Part shown: one piece after another, positions 35,087-44,042 of the stretch
Position numbering within the stretch: the first letter of the stretch is position 1
Layout: every line of letters begins with the position of its first letter
Origin: G965230615 sp965230615
Lineage (GTDB): Bacteria; Pseudomonadota; Gammaproteobacteria; HTCC5015
Reading direction: 5' to 3'
Assembly (NCBI GenBank): GCA_965230615.1
Contig: OZ246012.1
Location: forward strand, 2,790,001 to 2,854,000
DNA length: 64,000 nucleotides
The notes under the pieces: generated by a model
What the model was told of the DNA's origin: nothing
The model's input: the letters and a program-made list of their open reading frames with translations, nothing else
Databases searched by the model: none
Made by a program: the position numbers and the translations under genes

Positions 35087-35509
35087 TTAAGACTTCACCA
35101 TCGGCAGGCTTTCATCTTGCCAGCCATACAGGCCACTTTTCAAAAAGCTAACCTGCTCATAGCCCGCTTTGGCTAATATCGCCGAGGCTGCTGGTGAACT
35201 TGAGCCTGATTTACAATAAACGATGATGGGTTTGCTCTTATCTTTACTGATTGACTCAGCTTTCTCCGCTAATTTTGCATATGGGACATTTTGTGCATTG
35301 ATAATATGCCCTGCCTTATAGTCTGTCGCTTCACGTAAATCCAATATTACAGCATCTGCATCGTTGATCAGGCGCACTGCTTCTTTTGCTGTCACCGAGC
35401 CCGGGCCCGCCTTACGCCGGACCTCCAGTACAATGATATAAACAATCATCATCACCAGTGCTGCAATCAAGATTGGGTGATTACCCATAAATTCGGGTAT
35501 ACGGTCCAT
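35087..35509 (-). CDS. Membrane-anchored rhodanese-like protein (YibN type)
   Basis: 140 residues. One N-terminal membrane helix (about 12-30), then a single rhodanese domain with the loop VYCKSGSSSPAA carrying the catalytic Cys99. Gene position next to grxC-secB-gpsA is that of yibN in enterobacteria. Probably a sulfurtransferase facing the cytoplasm. Substrate unknown. Confidence 0.88.
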   Translation of the reverse strand: MDRIPEFMGNHPILIAALVMMIVYIIVLEVRRKAGPGSVTAKEAVRLINDADAVILDLREATDYKAGHIINAQNVPYAKLAEKAESISKDKSKPIIVYCKSGSSSPAASAILAKAGYEQVSFLKSGLYGWQDESLPMVKS

Positions 35510-35716
35510 AAAATTACCTATTTTTAATATATTAATCGCTTAATGTTAATCTCAGACGGGACTTGCGCATGCCCTTGAGCATGCCAAACACCCAACTATA
35601 GAGAGGATAGAGTTTAGTGAAGTACACCCTGCTTATCAAATAGCCAATAAATGCTAAGCCAAGCCCGCTGGCTGTAGTATTATACCTGCAGGTTTAGCTA
35701 AATATAATAATTCTCG

Positions 35717-36883
35717 ATGACGAGCACCAAACCCATTGTCATTATTTTGCTATTTCTGCACTGCGTGTACAGCCTGTTTGGCTGTTATACCGCTTTTGCT
35801 GACGAGATCGAGGAAGAAAACCGCAAACTTGAGCAAGTTCGACAAAAAATCCAGCAAGTCACAGATCAGCTGCAGGATCGTCAGGCCGAGCGCAGTCAAC
35901 AGCAGCAGCAACTTGCCACACTGGAGAAGTCGATTAGCCAGAAGCGCCGGGCCATCCGACGGTTAAATAAACAAATCAACGGTGCTCAGCACAACCTCAA
36001 GCAACTACGCCAGGAACAGCAACAATTGACCATTGCTTTAGCGGGTCAGCGGCAGCGCCTGGCCGCGCAAATCCGTTCAGCCTATATCGGTGGCGGCCAG
36101 GAACATATGAAGCTGCTATTAAACCAGCAGGATCCTTCAGCACTCGCCAGAGTGCTGAAATACTATGAATACCTCAATCAGGCGCGACTGGACACGATTA
36201 CAGCAGCGCAAACCACCCTGGCCGAATTAGAGCAGGTGGCCGTTAGTATCAACCAGGAAACCAGCCAATTAAACACGCTAAAACAGCAACAAGAGTCTGA
36301 AAAAAGCCAACTTGATCAACAACGAACCAAGCGGCAAGCCGTTCTGGCAACCATTAATGCTGATATTGCCACTCAAAAAGAGCAAATTGACACCCTCAAG
36401 GCGGATGAGTTGCGTATTCAAGAGCTTATCACCTCACTCAGCGGTATTTTTGCGGATATTCCCTTAGCCATCGCCAGCAGTGATAACTTTCCACAACTAA
36501 AGGGTAAGCTGCCTTGGCCGGTAATAGGTAAGGCGTTGAACAAATTCGGTGAACAACGGGCAAGTGGTGACCTTATCTGGAACGGTGTGCGGCTACAGGC
36601 TCGCCAGGGCAGTGATGTTAAAGCTATCTCACATGGCCGGGTCGCTTTTTCTGACTGGTTACCCGGCTTGGGACTGATTATTATCATCGATCACAGCCAG
36701 GGGTATATGAGCCTGTATGGCTACAATGAAGCGCTTTTTAAGGAAACCGGTGACTGGGTTGACCTAGGTGAAGTGATTGCCAGCGTGGGTGACGGTGGGA
36801 GTGATAACCAGCCTTCACTGTATTTTGAACTGCGTTATCAAGGTAAACCGATTGACCCTAAACATTGGTGCACCTCAGGCTAG
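35717..36883 (+). CDS. envC: Murein hydrolase activator EnvC
   Basis: 388 residues. Signal peptide about 1-28 (ending YTAFADE), then a long coiled coil (about 29-245, e.g. LEQVRQKIQQVTDQLQ) and a C-terminal LytM (M23) domain. The zinc-binding residues are lost (DHSQGYMSLYGYNEALF instead of H...YGH), as in EnvC, which activates AmiA/AmiB amidases at the septum and is not itself a peptidase. In E. coli gpmM lies directly upstream. Here the 207-bp divergent spacer to the rhodanese gene holds no such gene. Confidence 0.92.
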   Translation: MTSTKPIVIILLFLHCVYSLFGCYTAFADEIEEENRKLEQVRQKIQQVTDQLQDRQAERSQQQQQLATLEKSISQKRRAIRRLNKQINGAQHNLKQLRQEQQQLTIALAGQRQRLAAQIRSAYIGGGQEHMKLLLNQQDPSALARVLKYYEYLNQARLDTITAAQTTLAELEQVAVSINQETSQLNTLKQQQESEKSQLDQQRTKRQAVLATINADIATQKEQIDTLKADELRIQELITSLSGIFADIPLAIASSDNFPQLKGKLPWPVIGKALNKFGEQRASGDLIWNGVRLQARQGSDVKAISHGRVAFSDWLPGLGLIIIIDHSQGYMSLYGYNEALFKETGDWVDLGEVIASVGDGGSDNQPSLYFELRYQGKPIDPKHWCTSG

Positions 36884-36990
36884 CGCTGCTTAACAAATCC
36901 ATGGGCACTGGCATGGTAAAGTTTATTATTGGTAGATTGAATAATGGTACACTCCCCTTTTGATGGATGTTTAATAAGGCATAATTAAAT

Positions 36991-38370
36991 ATGACACAGC
37001 GTATTGTAGTCGCATTAGTGATCTCATTACTTTGTTTTGGCTTGTTAGCACAACGAGTGCAAGCGGATAAAGCAGGCAATAAAGACAACGCAGAGGGTAA
37101 AGCGAGCGCTACTGATGCAGCGGCCATTGCCGAAGACATCCCTTATGAGCAACTACGCACATTTACTCGCGTGCTAGAAAACGTCAAAAAGTTTTATGTT
37201 GAAGAAACGGACGACAAGACACTTATTCAAAATGCCATCCGCGGCATGTTAACCGGCCTCGACCCACACTCAACTTACCTAAATTATGAAGAAAGTATAG
37301 AACTCGAAGAAAGCACTTCTGGTGAGTTTGGTGGTTTAGGCATTGAAGTCAGCATGGAAAATGGCTTTGTTAAAATCATTGCGCCGATTGATGATACGCC
37401 TGCACAACGCGCCGACATCCAGGCCGGTGATGTGATTATTCGCCTGGACGACCACCCAGTAAAAGGTATGTCACTCAATGATGCTGTTAAGCTCATGCGT
37501 GGCAAACCAGGCACACCGATCGACCTGACAATCGTCCGCGAAAGTGTTGATGGACCTTTCACTGTTAATTTGATACGAGATGTCATACGCGTAAAAAGTG
37601 TACGTAGCGAAATGCTAGAACCTGGCTACGGCTATGTGCGCATTTCAAACTTTCAAACCAAGACCGGTCAAGACCTCGTGAATGCTGTCAATAAGTTAAA
37701 AAAAGACAGTAACAATAGCTTAAAAGGCATGGTATTGGATCTGCGCAACAACCCCGGCGGTGTCTTGTCAGCAGCGATAGACGTTTCAGATGCTTTTCTT
37801 GATGATGGATTGATTGTCTATACCAAGGGACGCGCGAATGATGCCGAGCTACAATCCAAAGCTAACAAAGGGGATATCATTGAAAACACCGTGTTGGTCG
37901 TACTGGTCAATGGAGGCTCTGCCTCAGCCTCTGAAATTGTGGCAGGCGCTATTCAAGACCATACACGCGGTATTATTATGGGCAGCCCCACGTTTGGTAA
38001 AGGCTCCGTACAGACAGTGATCAAACTGCCTGATCAATCTTCAGTAAAGCTGACGACTGCGCGATATTTCACTCCCAAAGGTCGCTCCATTCAAGCCGAA
38101 GGCATTGTGCCAGATATTGTACTCGAACGCGTACGCGTTGAACCACTGGAAAAGCGCCGCAATAGCATCTCACCCTTAAAGGAATCTAATTTATCGCGGC
38201 ACTTAAGTAACCTGGATGAACAAGACAGTGACACTAAAGATACGCGTAAACGCAAGCAAGACAATGATGAGAAAGAACAAAATGATGAACCGCTGGCCAG
38301 TCGTGACTATCATTTATTTGAAGCATTAAATCTGCTCAAGGGCTTAACAATTCTGGCTAAAGAAGACTAA
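36991..38370 (+). CDS. ctpA: Carboxyl-terminal processing protease, S41 family (CtpA)
   Basis: 459 residues. Signal peptide about 1-25, PDZ domain (about 95-180, GGLGIEVSMENGFVKII...IQAGDVIIRLD) and an S41 core with the catalytic Ser in NGGSASASEIVAGA and the general-base Lys in FGKGSVQTV. A charged C-terminal tail rich in Lys/Asp/Glu (about 400-435) is unusual but found in related CtpA proteins. Periplasmic. Degrades C-terminally unfolded proteins and peptidoglycan hydrolases. 107 bp after envC and 5 bp before the deacetylase gene. Confidence 0.95.
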   Translation: MTQRIVVALVISLLCFGLLAQRVQADKAGNKDNAEGKASATDAAAIAEDIPYEQLRTFTRVLENVKKFYVEETDDKTLIQNAIRGMLTGLDPHSTYLNYEESIELEESTSGEFGGLGIEVSMENGFVKIIAPIDDTPAQRADIQAGDVIIRLDDHPVKGMSLNDAVKLMRGKPGTPIDLTIVRESVDGPFTVNLIRDVIRVKSVRSEMLEPGYGYVRISNFQTKTGQDLVNAVNKLKKDSNNSLKGMVLDLRNNPGGVLSAAIDVSDAFLDDGLIVYTKGRANDAELQSKANKGDIIENTVLVVLVNGGSASASEIVAGAIQDHTRGIIMGSPTFGKGSVQTVIKLPDQSSVKLTTARYFTPKGRSIQAEGIVPDIVLERVRVEPLEKRRNSISPLKESNLSRHLSNLDEQDSDTKDTRKRKQDNDEKEQNDEPLASRDYHLFEALNLLKGLTILAKED

Positions 38371-38375
38371 TACCA

Positions 38376-39164
38376 ATGACCGGCAAGACCCGACTTGTTT
38401 ATTTGCTGCTACTGTATTGCAGCGCTGTTAGCTCGATTGCTCAGGAGAGCTATATTCCTGCGAGTTTAATTATCGATGACTTGGGCTATAGTGCCGACAA
38501 AGGTCAACGTGCTCTGGCATTGAATGCTGCTGTCACTTATTCGATATTACCGGCAACACCGCATGCACGTGAGCTGGCGGAGCAAGCAGCCACAAGAAAT
38601 AAAGAGGTTATCCTGCATTTGCCGATGCAAGGCTCGCATGGTCATATGAATGAACCTGGCTCGCTGACACACAATATGCCCGAACCGCTGTTTCGCAGCA
38701 CTGTTCGCAAATATATTGACTCCCTGCCAAACATTGTTGGCGTCAATAATCATATGGGCAGTTTGATTACGCCGTTAAACCCACAGATGGAGTGGTTAAT
38801 GCATGAGCTGTCACAACACTCATTATATTTTGTTGACAGTCGTACCACGCATCTCACGGTAGCACCTGATGCAGCGGATAAGTTTGCAGTACCTTTTTCA
38901 CAACGCGATGTGTTTTTAGATAATCAACAGGATAGTGCAGCCATTAAAGCTGCATTTGAGCGCTTTATTAAGCTCACTAAACGTCGTAATGGTGCGATTG
39001 CGATTGCGCATCCACACACTATAACACTCAATACTTTAGAGAAATTATTACCCACTTTGGCACAACATGGCATCAAGCTTGTGCCTGTCTCTGAATTGAT
39101 CAGATACCAAAAACAACACAACAAAGCGCACTTGGCACAGCGCTTATCTCCCTATTATCAATAA
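38376..39164 (+). CDS. Divergent polysaccharide deacetylase (YibQ family)
   Basis: 262 residues. Signal peptide about 1-22. Core begins ASLIIDDLGYS, the family signature, with HLPMQGSHGHMNEPG and VGVNNHMGSLIT containing the conserved metal-site His residues, and IAIAHPHTITLNTL near the end. The envC-ctpA-yibQ order is widely conserved, suggesting a role in cell-wall turnover at division, but the substrate is not established. 5 bp after ctpA, ended by a strong terminator. Confidence 0.9.
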   Translation: MTGKTRLVYLLLLYCSAVSSIAQESYIPASLIIDDLGYSADKGQRALALNAAVTYSILPATPHARELAEQAATRNKEVILHLPMQGSHGHMNEPGSLTHNMPEPLFRSTVRKYIDSLPNIVGVNNHMGSLITPLNPQMEWLMHELSQHSLYFVDSRTTHLTVAPDAADKFAVPFSQRDVFLDNQQDSAAIKAAFERFIKLTKRRNGAIAIAHPHTITLNTLEKLLPTLAQHGIKLVPVSELIRYQKQHNKAHLAQRLSPYYQ

Positions 39165-39171
39165 AACAAAG

Positions 39172-39204
39172 AAAAGGCCGTGCATAAGCACGGCCTTTTA
39201 ATCT
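39172..39204. terminator. Bidirectional terminator between convergent genes
   Basis: A perfect 12-bp stem AAAAGGCCGTGC (39172-39183) with GCACGGCCTTTT (39188-39199), 4-nt loop. Poly-A before and poly-T after make it work in both directions for the deacetylase (plus) and OmpA-like (minus) genes. Confidence 0.92.
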
Positions 39205-39223
39205 ACTTAAAAAAACTGGACTG

Positions 39224-40636
39224 TTAACTGCGCGGTCTGATCACAATATCAATGCGACGGTTTTTACTACGGCCCTCTGGCGTTTCGTTATTAGCCGCAG
39301 GGCGGCTTTCACCATAACCAACAGCACTAACCGCATTTTGATTGATTTTCATATTGGCCATTATATATTGACGTACCGACTCTGCACGTTTTTGCGACAG
39401 TGCCAGATTTGCCTGATCACTGCCAAAAGAGTCGGTATGCCCTTCAATGACTAGCTTGCTATCAGGAAAAATTTTGATGGCATTTTGTACTTTGCTTAAT
39501 AATGGAAAATAGCGTGAATTAATATCAGCTTTATTCACATTAAAATTCAAACCAATTAAGCGCAGAATAAAATCGCCCTCACGGCGTAAGACTTTCGCCT
39601 CATCCCGGCTAAACATACGTTCTATACGCGCTGCTTTTTTATTCTCAGCTTCTAATCGCTTGAGTGATTCCTTAACAGATGCCAGGCTACCTAGCTGCGC
39701 TTCCATATCAGAGAGGTCTTGCGCTAACTGCTGTGACTTGCCTTGCAGCGTTTCGATATAGTCCACGATTTCTCGTGTTGGTGCTTCGTGACCTTTATCC
39801 AATTCTGCGACAATATCGGCTGCACCAGAGATTCTTACCAGGGGCTTCTCATACTCTAATAATAAATCTTCCATGCTGATATGTTTGTCTTTCACCGCCG
39901 ACAAACGCTTGGCTAAATAAATTGCATGGTTCGCTTCATACTTAGCCTGCCTGGCCAAATCGCGTGGCTGATCAATATCATAGCGGTTTTCAGTTAAGGC
40001 TCTTTCTGCCTTGGCCAACAAAACTTTAGCTTTCTCTAAGGTTTTAGGCGCGAATTTGTAGACTTTGAGCTGATCAGCTTTTCTTAAGATACTTTTGGTT
40101 TCATTTAAGTAGTTGCCTTTAATCGCTGCCAGTTCCGCAGTGCGATACAGCTTCTCTGCCTGGGCGCCCATTTTCTGTGCTTTTTTAACATTGCCGCCTT
40201 CAAGCTTGGCGGCACTGTCGGTGAAAGTCACTTCGGCTTCACGCCAGCGTTCTGGAGCATACTTTAAACCACCGGCTTTTCTGGCATCATTGCGTGCTTT
40301 TAGCACGCTGGCAAAGGTCACTTCTGCCAATTTGGTGGCTTCCAAAGACCGTTCTAAAAACTTGACTGCCGCGTTCAGATCTCGCTGAATACTGGCTAAA
40401 TTACGACCTTTTTTTAGATTAGCGTCCGCCTGCTTATAAAGCTTGGCACCTTTACCATAAGAAACTGGCGCTAAGACAAAGGCTTTTTTCTCTTTGGTAA
40501 CTTTTACCAGGGCATCAGCTTCGGCAAAAAGTGTTGCTCGCAGATCCTGGGCATACACCACTGAGGAAATGGTTGAAACGGTCAACGCCAACAACAGCAG
40601 TGCCCCATATTTTATACGCGTTAATAGAAGATTCAT
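39224..40636 (-). CDS. OmpA-family protein with long helical N-terminal region
   Basis: 470 residues from ATG 40636, which has GGAGG 7 nt upstream. An in-frame TTG at 40651 lies before this site and is rejected. Signal peptide about 1-29. Residues 30-330 are helical and Lys/Ala-rich with repeated units of the form (Y/F)AP..(W/L)..A...(L/F)..A (KYAPERWREAEVTF, KFAPKTLEKAKVLL), like DUF4398-type periplasmic helices. The C-terminal ~120 residues are an OmpA peptidoglycan-binding domain (VIEGHTDSFGSDQANLALSQ, GYGESRPAANNETPEGRSKN). Probably tethers the envelope to murein. Confidence 0.85.
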   Translation of the reverse strand: MNLLLTRIKYGALLLLALTVSTISSVVYAQDLRATLFAEADALVKVTKEKKAFVLAPVSYGKGAKLYKQADANLKKGRNLASIQRDLNAAVKFLERSLEATKLAEVTFASVLKARNDARKAGGLKYAPERWREAEVTFTDSAAKLEGGNVKKAQKMGAQAEKLYRTAELAAIKGNYLNETKSILRKADQLKVYKFAPKTLEKAKVLLAKAERALTENRYDIDQPRDLARQAKYEANHAIYLAKRLSAVKDKHISMEDLLLEYEKPLVRISGAADIVAELDKGHEAPTREIVDYIETLQGKSQQLAQDLSDMEAQLGSLASVKESLKRLEAENKKAARIERMFSRDEAKVLRREGDFILRLIGLNFNVNKADINSRYFPLLSKVQNAIKIFPDSKLVIEGHTDSFGSDQANLALSQKRAESVRQYIMANMKINQNAVSAVGYGESRPAANNETPEGRSKNRRIDIVIRPRS

Positions 40637-40716
40637 TTCCCGTCCTCCCAAGACACAATGACAAATCGAGTAGGCATAGCATAATAACGGTGCCCCTGGA
40701 CATTGGCACTTATAGC

Positions 40717-40729
40717 CGCAAATTTTGCG
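40717..40729. repeat. Small palindrome upstream of the OmpA-like gene
   Basis: CGCAAA-T-TTTGCG, a perfect 13-bp dyad about 80 bp upstream of the OmpA-like start. Could be an operator. No matching copy was noticed elsewhere in the window. Confidence 0.25.
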
Positions 40730-40920
40730 ATCAAAGTCACAAAAAGCCGGGCTTTAGCTGCTATTACAGACTGTCCTCACCAGACTCATGGGCTGCACAA
40801 AATCATATCACCAGATGTTTCAGCATGGCCAGTTTTAACCCGGACAGATACCTAGCTCAACTTAACCACCAAGCGGGTCAGTCAGCTTAGAGTAGTTTTA
40901 AACCAAGTGGTCAGGCCAGC

Positions 40921-41364
40921 TCAAGCGAACAAACGATACAGCGGCCATAAAATCAACACGACATGCGGATATGCAATCGTGGGTCTGACAGCCTGTAATA
41001 AGTATTCGCGCAATAGCCCCAAGGAGCCAGGGCGCTGAGCCAAATACTGGCTATTAAACTGAAAGGGCACAAAGCCTGTTGCATCATGATAGGACTGTTC
41101 AACCAGTAAAAGACGCCTATCAATACGACTTTGGAAGGTTTTCCAGATAGCATCTTGCAACCAGAGCACTAACACAATCAGCAGCAGTAATCGCGTATCA
41201 AGCTGCATAATCTCGGCCAGCACTAGCAGCACCACGCTGAGCAATTTAATCAGCAAAGCGTATTTTTCATAAGCATCATATTGATACTGCAAAGCCGCCC
41301 ATTCTATTTGTTGATCGGTCTGCTCTGGTGTTGAACTCATTGGTGAGTTCGTGGCTGAATTCAT
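40921..41364 (-). CDS. Uncharacterised small membrane protein
   Basis: 147 residues. Gln/Thr-rich N-terminus, two adjacent hydrophobic segments (about 40-75: LIKLLSVVLLVLAEIM and LLLLIVLVLWLQDAIW) and a conserved-looking second half (VEQSYHDATGFVPFQFNSQYL, cited only in part as a motif: GFVPFQFNSQYLAQRPG). The frame is complete and codon use matches the neighbours. I do not recognise a family. A small DUF6164 gene lies 87 bp upstream on the same strand. Confidence 0.6.
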   Translation of the reverse strand: MNSATNSPMSSTPEQTDQQIEWAALQYQYDAYEKYALLIKLLSVVLLVLAEIMQLDTRLLLLIVLVLWLQDAIWKTFQSRIDRRLLLVEQSYHDATGFVPFQFNSQYLAQRPGSLGLLREYLLQAVRPTIAYPHVVLILWPLYRLFA

Positions 41365-41451
41365 GGCTCACTCGCCTCCGGGTTGATTAAGGTACCGAGC
41401 ACCTTTCAAGGCCCGGTCGTAAAAAGGGGTGACAAAGTTGTTATCTTTGGT

Positions 41452-41772
41452 TCAAATAAACAACCAAAGAAGCCCGCTTAATAGTGCCGCCAATACCGTT
41501 AGAAACAACAGGATTTCCCAATCAAAACGACTGGAAGCTATTTTTTCAGGGTTTTGTTGTGCTGCTGATAATACCCAACGTTCTTGTGCTGCCGCGATAA
41601 TTTCTTTGGCAACTTCGAGCTGGTCTTCTGACTTCACCCAAAACGCTGGTGCGCCAGCAAACCAATTCGGCTTATCTGTCTCATAAAAATCGATATCGCC
41701 TTCTGTCAGGGCTGTGCGCATCGCCTGTGCTTCATCAGGCTCAACCCCACGTAAATCAAATACTTTATGCAA
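41452..41772 (-). CDS. DUF6164 family protein
   Basis: 106 residues. The first 65 residues follow the DUF6164 pattern: FDLRGVEPDEAQAMRTAL, then IDFYETDKPNWFAGAPAFWV, then a helix of the form DQLEVAKEIIAAAQERW. A single C-terminal membrane helix (about 86-105, ILLFLTVLAALLSGLLWLF) anchors it. Function unknown. Such proteins are small, conserved and usually stand alone. Confidence 0.75.
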   Translation of the reverse strand: MHKVFDLRGVEPDEAQAMRTALTEGDIDFYETDKPNWFAGAPAFWVKSEDQLEVAKEIIAAAQERWVLSAAQQNPEKIASSRFDWEILLFLTVLAALLSGLLWLFI

Positions 41773-41985
41773 TGTACTGCCTTTTAATCACGGTGGCCGA
41801 CGTTTATTGTAGCGATATCTTTGCTCAACGTCAGCTTTAAGTCCAGCCCTGTATTATTACGGTACCACAGTGCAACAGCCAGGTCAGCAGCAGCACTATA
41901 TGCAAGCGCTATTGCAATAACCCAGCTGCTCTACACACTCAAAGCACAGTTATAAACTAAACCGTTGATTTTTAAACCCAGTCCC

Positions 41986-42948
41986 TCAAAGCTGCTGGAT
42001 TTGTTGCTGCACTAACTGCTGTTTATCAAATGCCTCTATACGCAGCACTTCCTTACCCTGTTTGAACATTAACAAGGTTGGAAAGTGTTTGATGGCATAT
42101 TGATTAAATACCTGGTTCGTTGCATCAATTTTTGCAGGCATAAGGATGTTATACTTCTCTTTATAGCTATCAAGCTCTTTTTGCTCTGTCCATAAACGGC
42201 TAACCATCGTTTGCCATTGCCAGGCAGGTAAAGAGGCCTGCAGACTATTGACCATTTTTTGAGCACGCTGACAGTTCCGCGACATGGCAGGTCGAGAGTC
42301 TTCTAAATACCAATCACACCAGGTGCTGGTAAACAATACAGCCACCTTATCTTGTTGTTGCAATTGCTGTTGTAAGGCATCTAACAAGGCACTGGACTCA
42401 GGCTGCGCAATAACAGTCAGTGACTGTGATGGTAAGCGCCCGCTGGCCAATAATGACAACTTGGCATCAAGTTCTTCATTAGCAGCATGCCCTTTGTGGA
42501 TAATATTGCCGGCGCTATTGATCAGTATATGCATTGGCGTACCGAATAAATTGAATGCCTGCGCGATTTTCCCATCTGTATCCATTGCAACGGGCACCGT
42601 TAATGCATAGCGCTCAATTACTTTTTCTACCGCAGCCATACTTTCATTCATCCAAACATTGATCGCTATAACCGCCAACTTATCGTTATAGTGCTGATAG
42701 GTATGCTGCAAATGCGGCATTCCCTGCAAGCAGGACTGACACCAGCTGGCCCATAATTTTAGATAGATTGCACGACCATTAGCCGCTTCACGCAGACTTG
42801 ATTGACTGCCATCTAACATCGTAATCGGTATATTATAAACAGCATGATTGACTGCATTGGCGGATGCAGAGTGCGGTTTGGCTTGTGCATAACCCAAACT
42901 ACTGCAAAGTAGTCCGCTGAACAAAGCCCACACCAAAACAACTCTCAT
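41986..42948 (-). CDS. TlpA-like thioredoxin protein with two thioredoxin-like domains
   Basis: 320 residues. Signal peptide about 1-22. First domain (about 35-165) is TlpA/ResA-like, with active site WASWC70-QS-C73 and LFGTPMHILIN as the cis-Pro region. Second domain (about 180-320) is thioredoxin-like by its layout (VAVLFTSTWCDWYL, then KHFPTLLMFKQGKEVLR) but has lost CxxC. A spaced Cys (SRNC) remains. Periplasmic thiol-disulfide exchange is likely for the first domain. Good Shine-Dalgarno (AGAGGAG). Divergent from a LysR gene across 146 bp, which suggests control by it. Confidence 0.78.
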   Translation of the reverse strand: MRVVLVWALFSGLLCSSLGYAQAKPHSASANAVNHAVYNIPITMLDGSQSSLREAANGRAIYLKLWASWCQSCLQGMPHLQHTYQHYNDKLAVIAINVWMNESMAAVEKVIERYALTVPVAMDTDGKIAQAFNLFGTPMHILINSAGNIIHKGHAANEELDAKLSLLASGRLPSQSLTVIAQPESSALLDALQQQLQQQDKVAVLFTSTWCDWYLEDSRPAMSRNCQRAQKMVNSLQASLPAWQWQTMVSRLWTEQKELDSYKEKYNILMPAKIDATNQVFNQYAIKHFPTLLMFKQGKEVLRIEAFDKQQLVQQQIQQL

Positions 42949-43026
42949 TTCTTATTTGCTCCTCTGATTTTGACAATAACAGCGCATATTGTAGTGCTGA
43001 CATTAGTGATGTAAACTAGCTTAATA

Positions 43027-43041
43027 TCACTTCATAAGTGA
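43027..43041. promoter_or_regulatory. Candidate LysR operator between the thioredoxin and lysR genes
   Basis: TCACTT-CAT-AAGTGA, a 15-bp dyad containing a T-N11-A LysR-box pattern, 54 bp before the lysR ATG and 79 bp before the divergent thioredoxin gene. Position and form fit a LysR-type autoregulatory site. Confidence 0.45.
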
Positions 43042-43094
43042 ATATTATTCATTAATTAATCATCATTCTAAGGCTTTGCACGGCAAATTCTGCG

Positions 43095-44042
43095 ATGGAT
43101 AAACTCAATACCTTAAAAATTTTCATCACGGTTGCCGACCAAGGCAGCTTTGCTGCTACCGCAAAATTATTAGGTACCAACCCATCGACAATCAGCAAGG
43201 CAATCGACCGTTTGGAAAAAGAGCTGCAGCTTAATCTGCTACAACGCACCACACGCAAGCTGCGTCTAAGCCATGCCGGTGAGCGTTATTACCAAACCGC
43301 CCGTATGTTAATTGAGGAATTAGACGCCTGCGAGTCAGCGCTAAGAAATGATAACGCACTACCCGGTGGAACCTTAAAAATCAATGCCCCTGTCTCTTAT
43401 GGAAGGCTATATTTACAAACGCTCATCCCTAAATTTAGCAATCTCTACCCTGATATTAATATTGAGGTTACCTATGATGATGCTTATATCGATATCATTA
43501 ATAAGGGCTTTGATCTCTCTATTCGCACAGGCACCTTACAGGATAACCGGCTCATCGCTCAAAAGCTTAGCTGCATTGATGTGATAACCTGTGCATCACC
43601 TGGCCTGGCCAATAAACTAAGCTATGCCATCAAAGCTGATACATTAGAGCACTTCCCTTGGATACGCTTTCGCTTTAAGCAAACTGGACGATTACTGCCT
43701 ATCCAATTACCACAAAAGCGCAACAAGATTATAAACTATGATCCACCTAGTCAATTTATTGTAGATGATGGTGAGGCTATGATTGATTTTTGTGTGGCAG
43801 GTATGGGCTTAATACAGGTTCCCCACTTTCTTGCACGTCATGCCTTACTTAAAAAACGCATTGTACCCTTGATACCGACTTTCTCACATGCTGACAGTGG
43901 CATTTATTTACTCTACCCCAAACGGGATTATCTGCCAACACGCGTACGCGCATTCATTGAGTTCTTGAAGTCTGCCACGCAGGACTTAAATGAAACACCC
44001 GATGGCACTTGGGCCAGGCAACTACCCACTAAACAATTATAA
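43095..44042 (+). CDS. LysR-family transcriptional regulator
   Basis: 315 residues. N-terminal winged helix (DKLNTLKIFITVADQGSFAA, then TNPSTISKAIDRLEKEL) and a C-terminal LysR substrate domain starting near residue 90. The PVSYGRLYLQTLIPKFSNLYPDI stretch places it in the CrgA-like subgroup. No obvious Shine-Dalgarno before the ATG. Its 3' end overlaps the convergent membrane-protein gene by 6 bp. The divergent thioredoxin gene is the likeliest target. Effector unknown. Confidence 0.9.
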   Translation: MDKLNTLKIFITVADQGSFAATAKLLGTNPSTISKAIDRLEKELQLNLLQRTTRKLRLSHAGERYYQTARMLIEELDACESALRNDNALPGGTLKINAPVSYGRLYLQTLIPKFSNLYPDINIEVTYDDAYIDIINKGFDLSIRTGTLQDNRLIAQKLSCIDVITCASPGLANKLSYAIKADTLEHFPWIRFRFKQTGRLLPIQLPQKRNKIINYDPPSQFIVDDGEAMIDFCVAGMGLIQVPHFLARHALLKKRIVPLIPTFSHADSGIYLLYPKRDYLPTRVRAFIEFLKSATQDLNETPDGTWARQLPTKQL

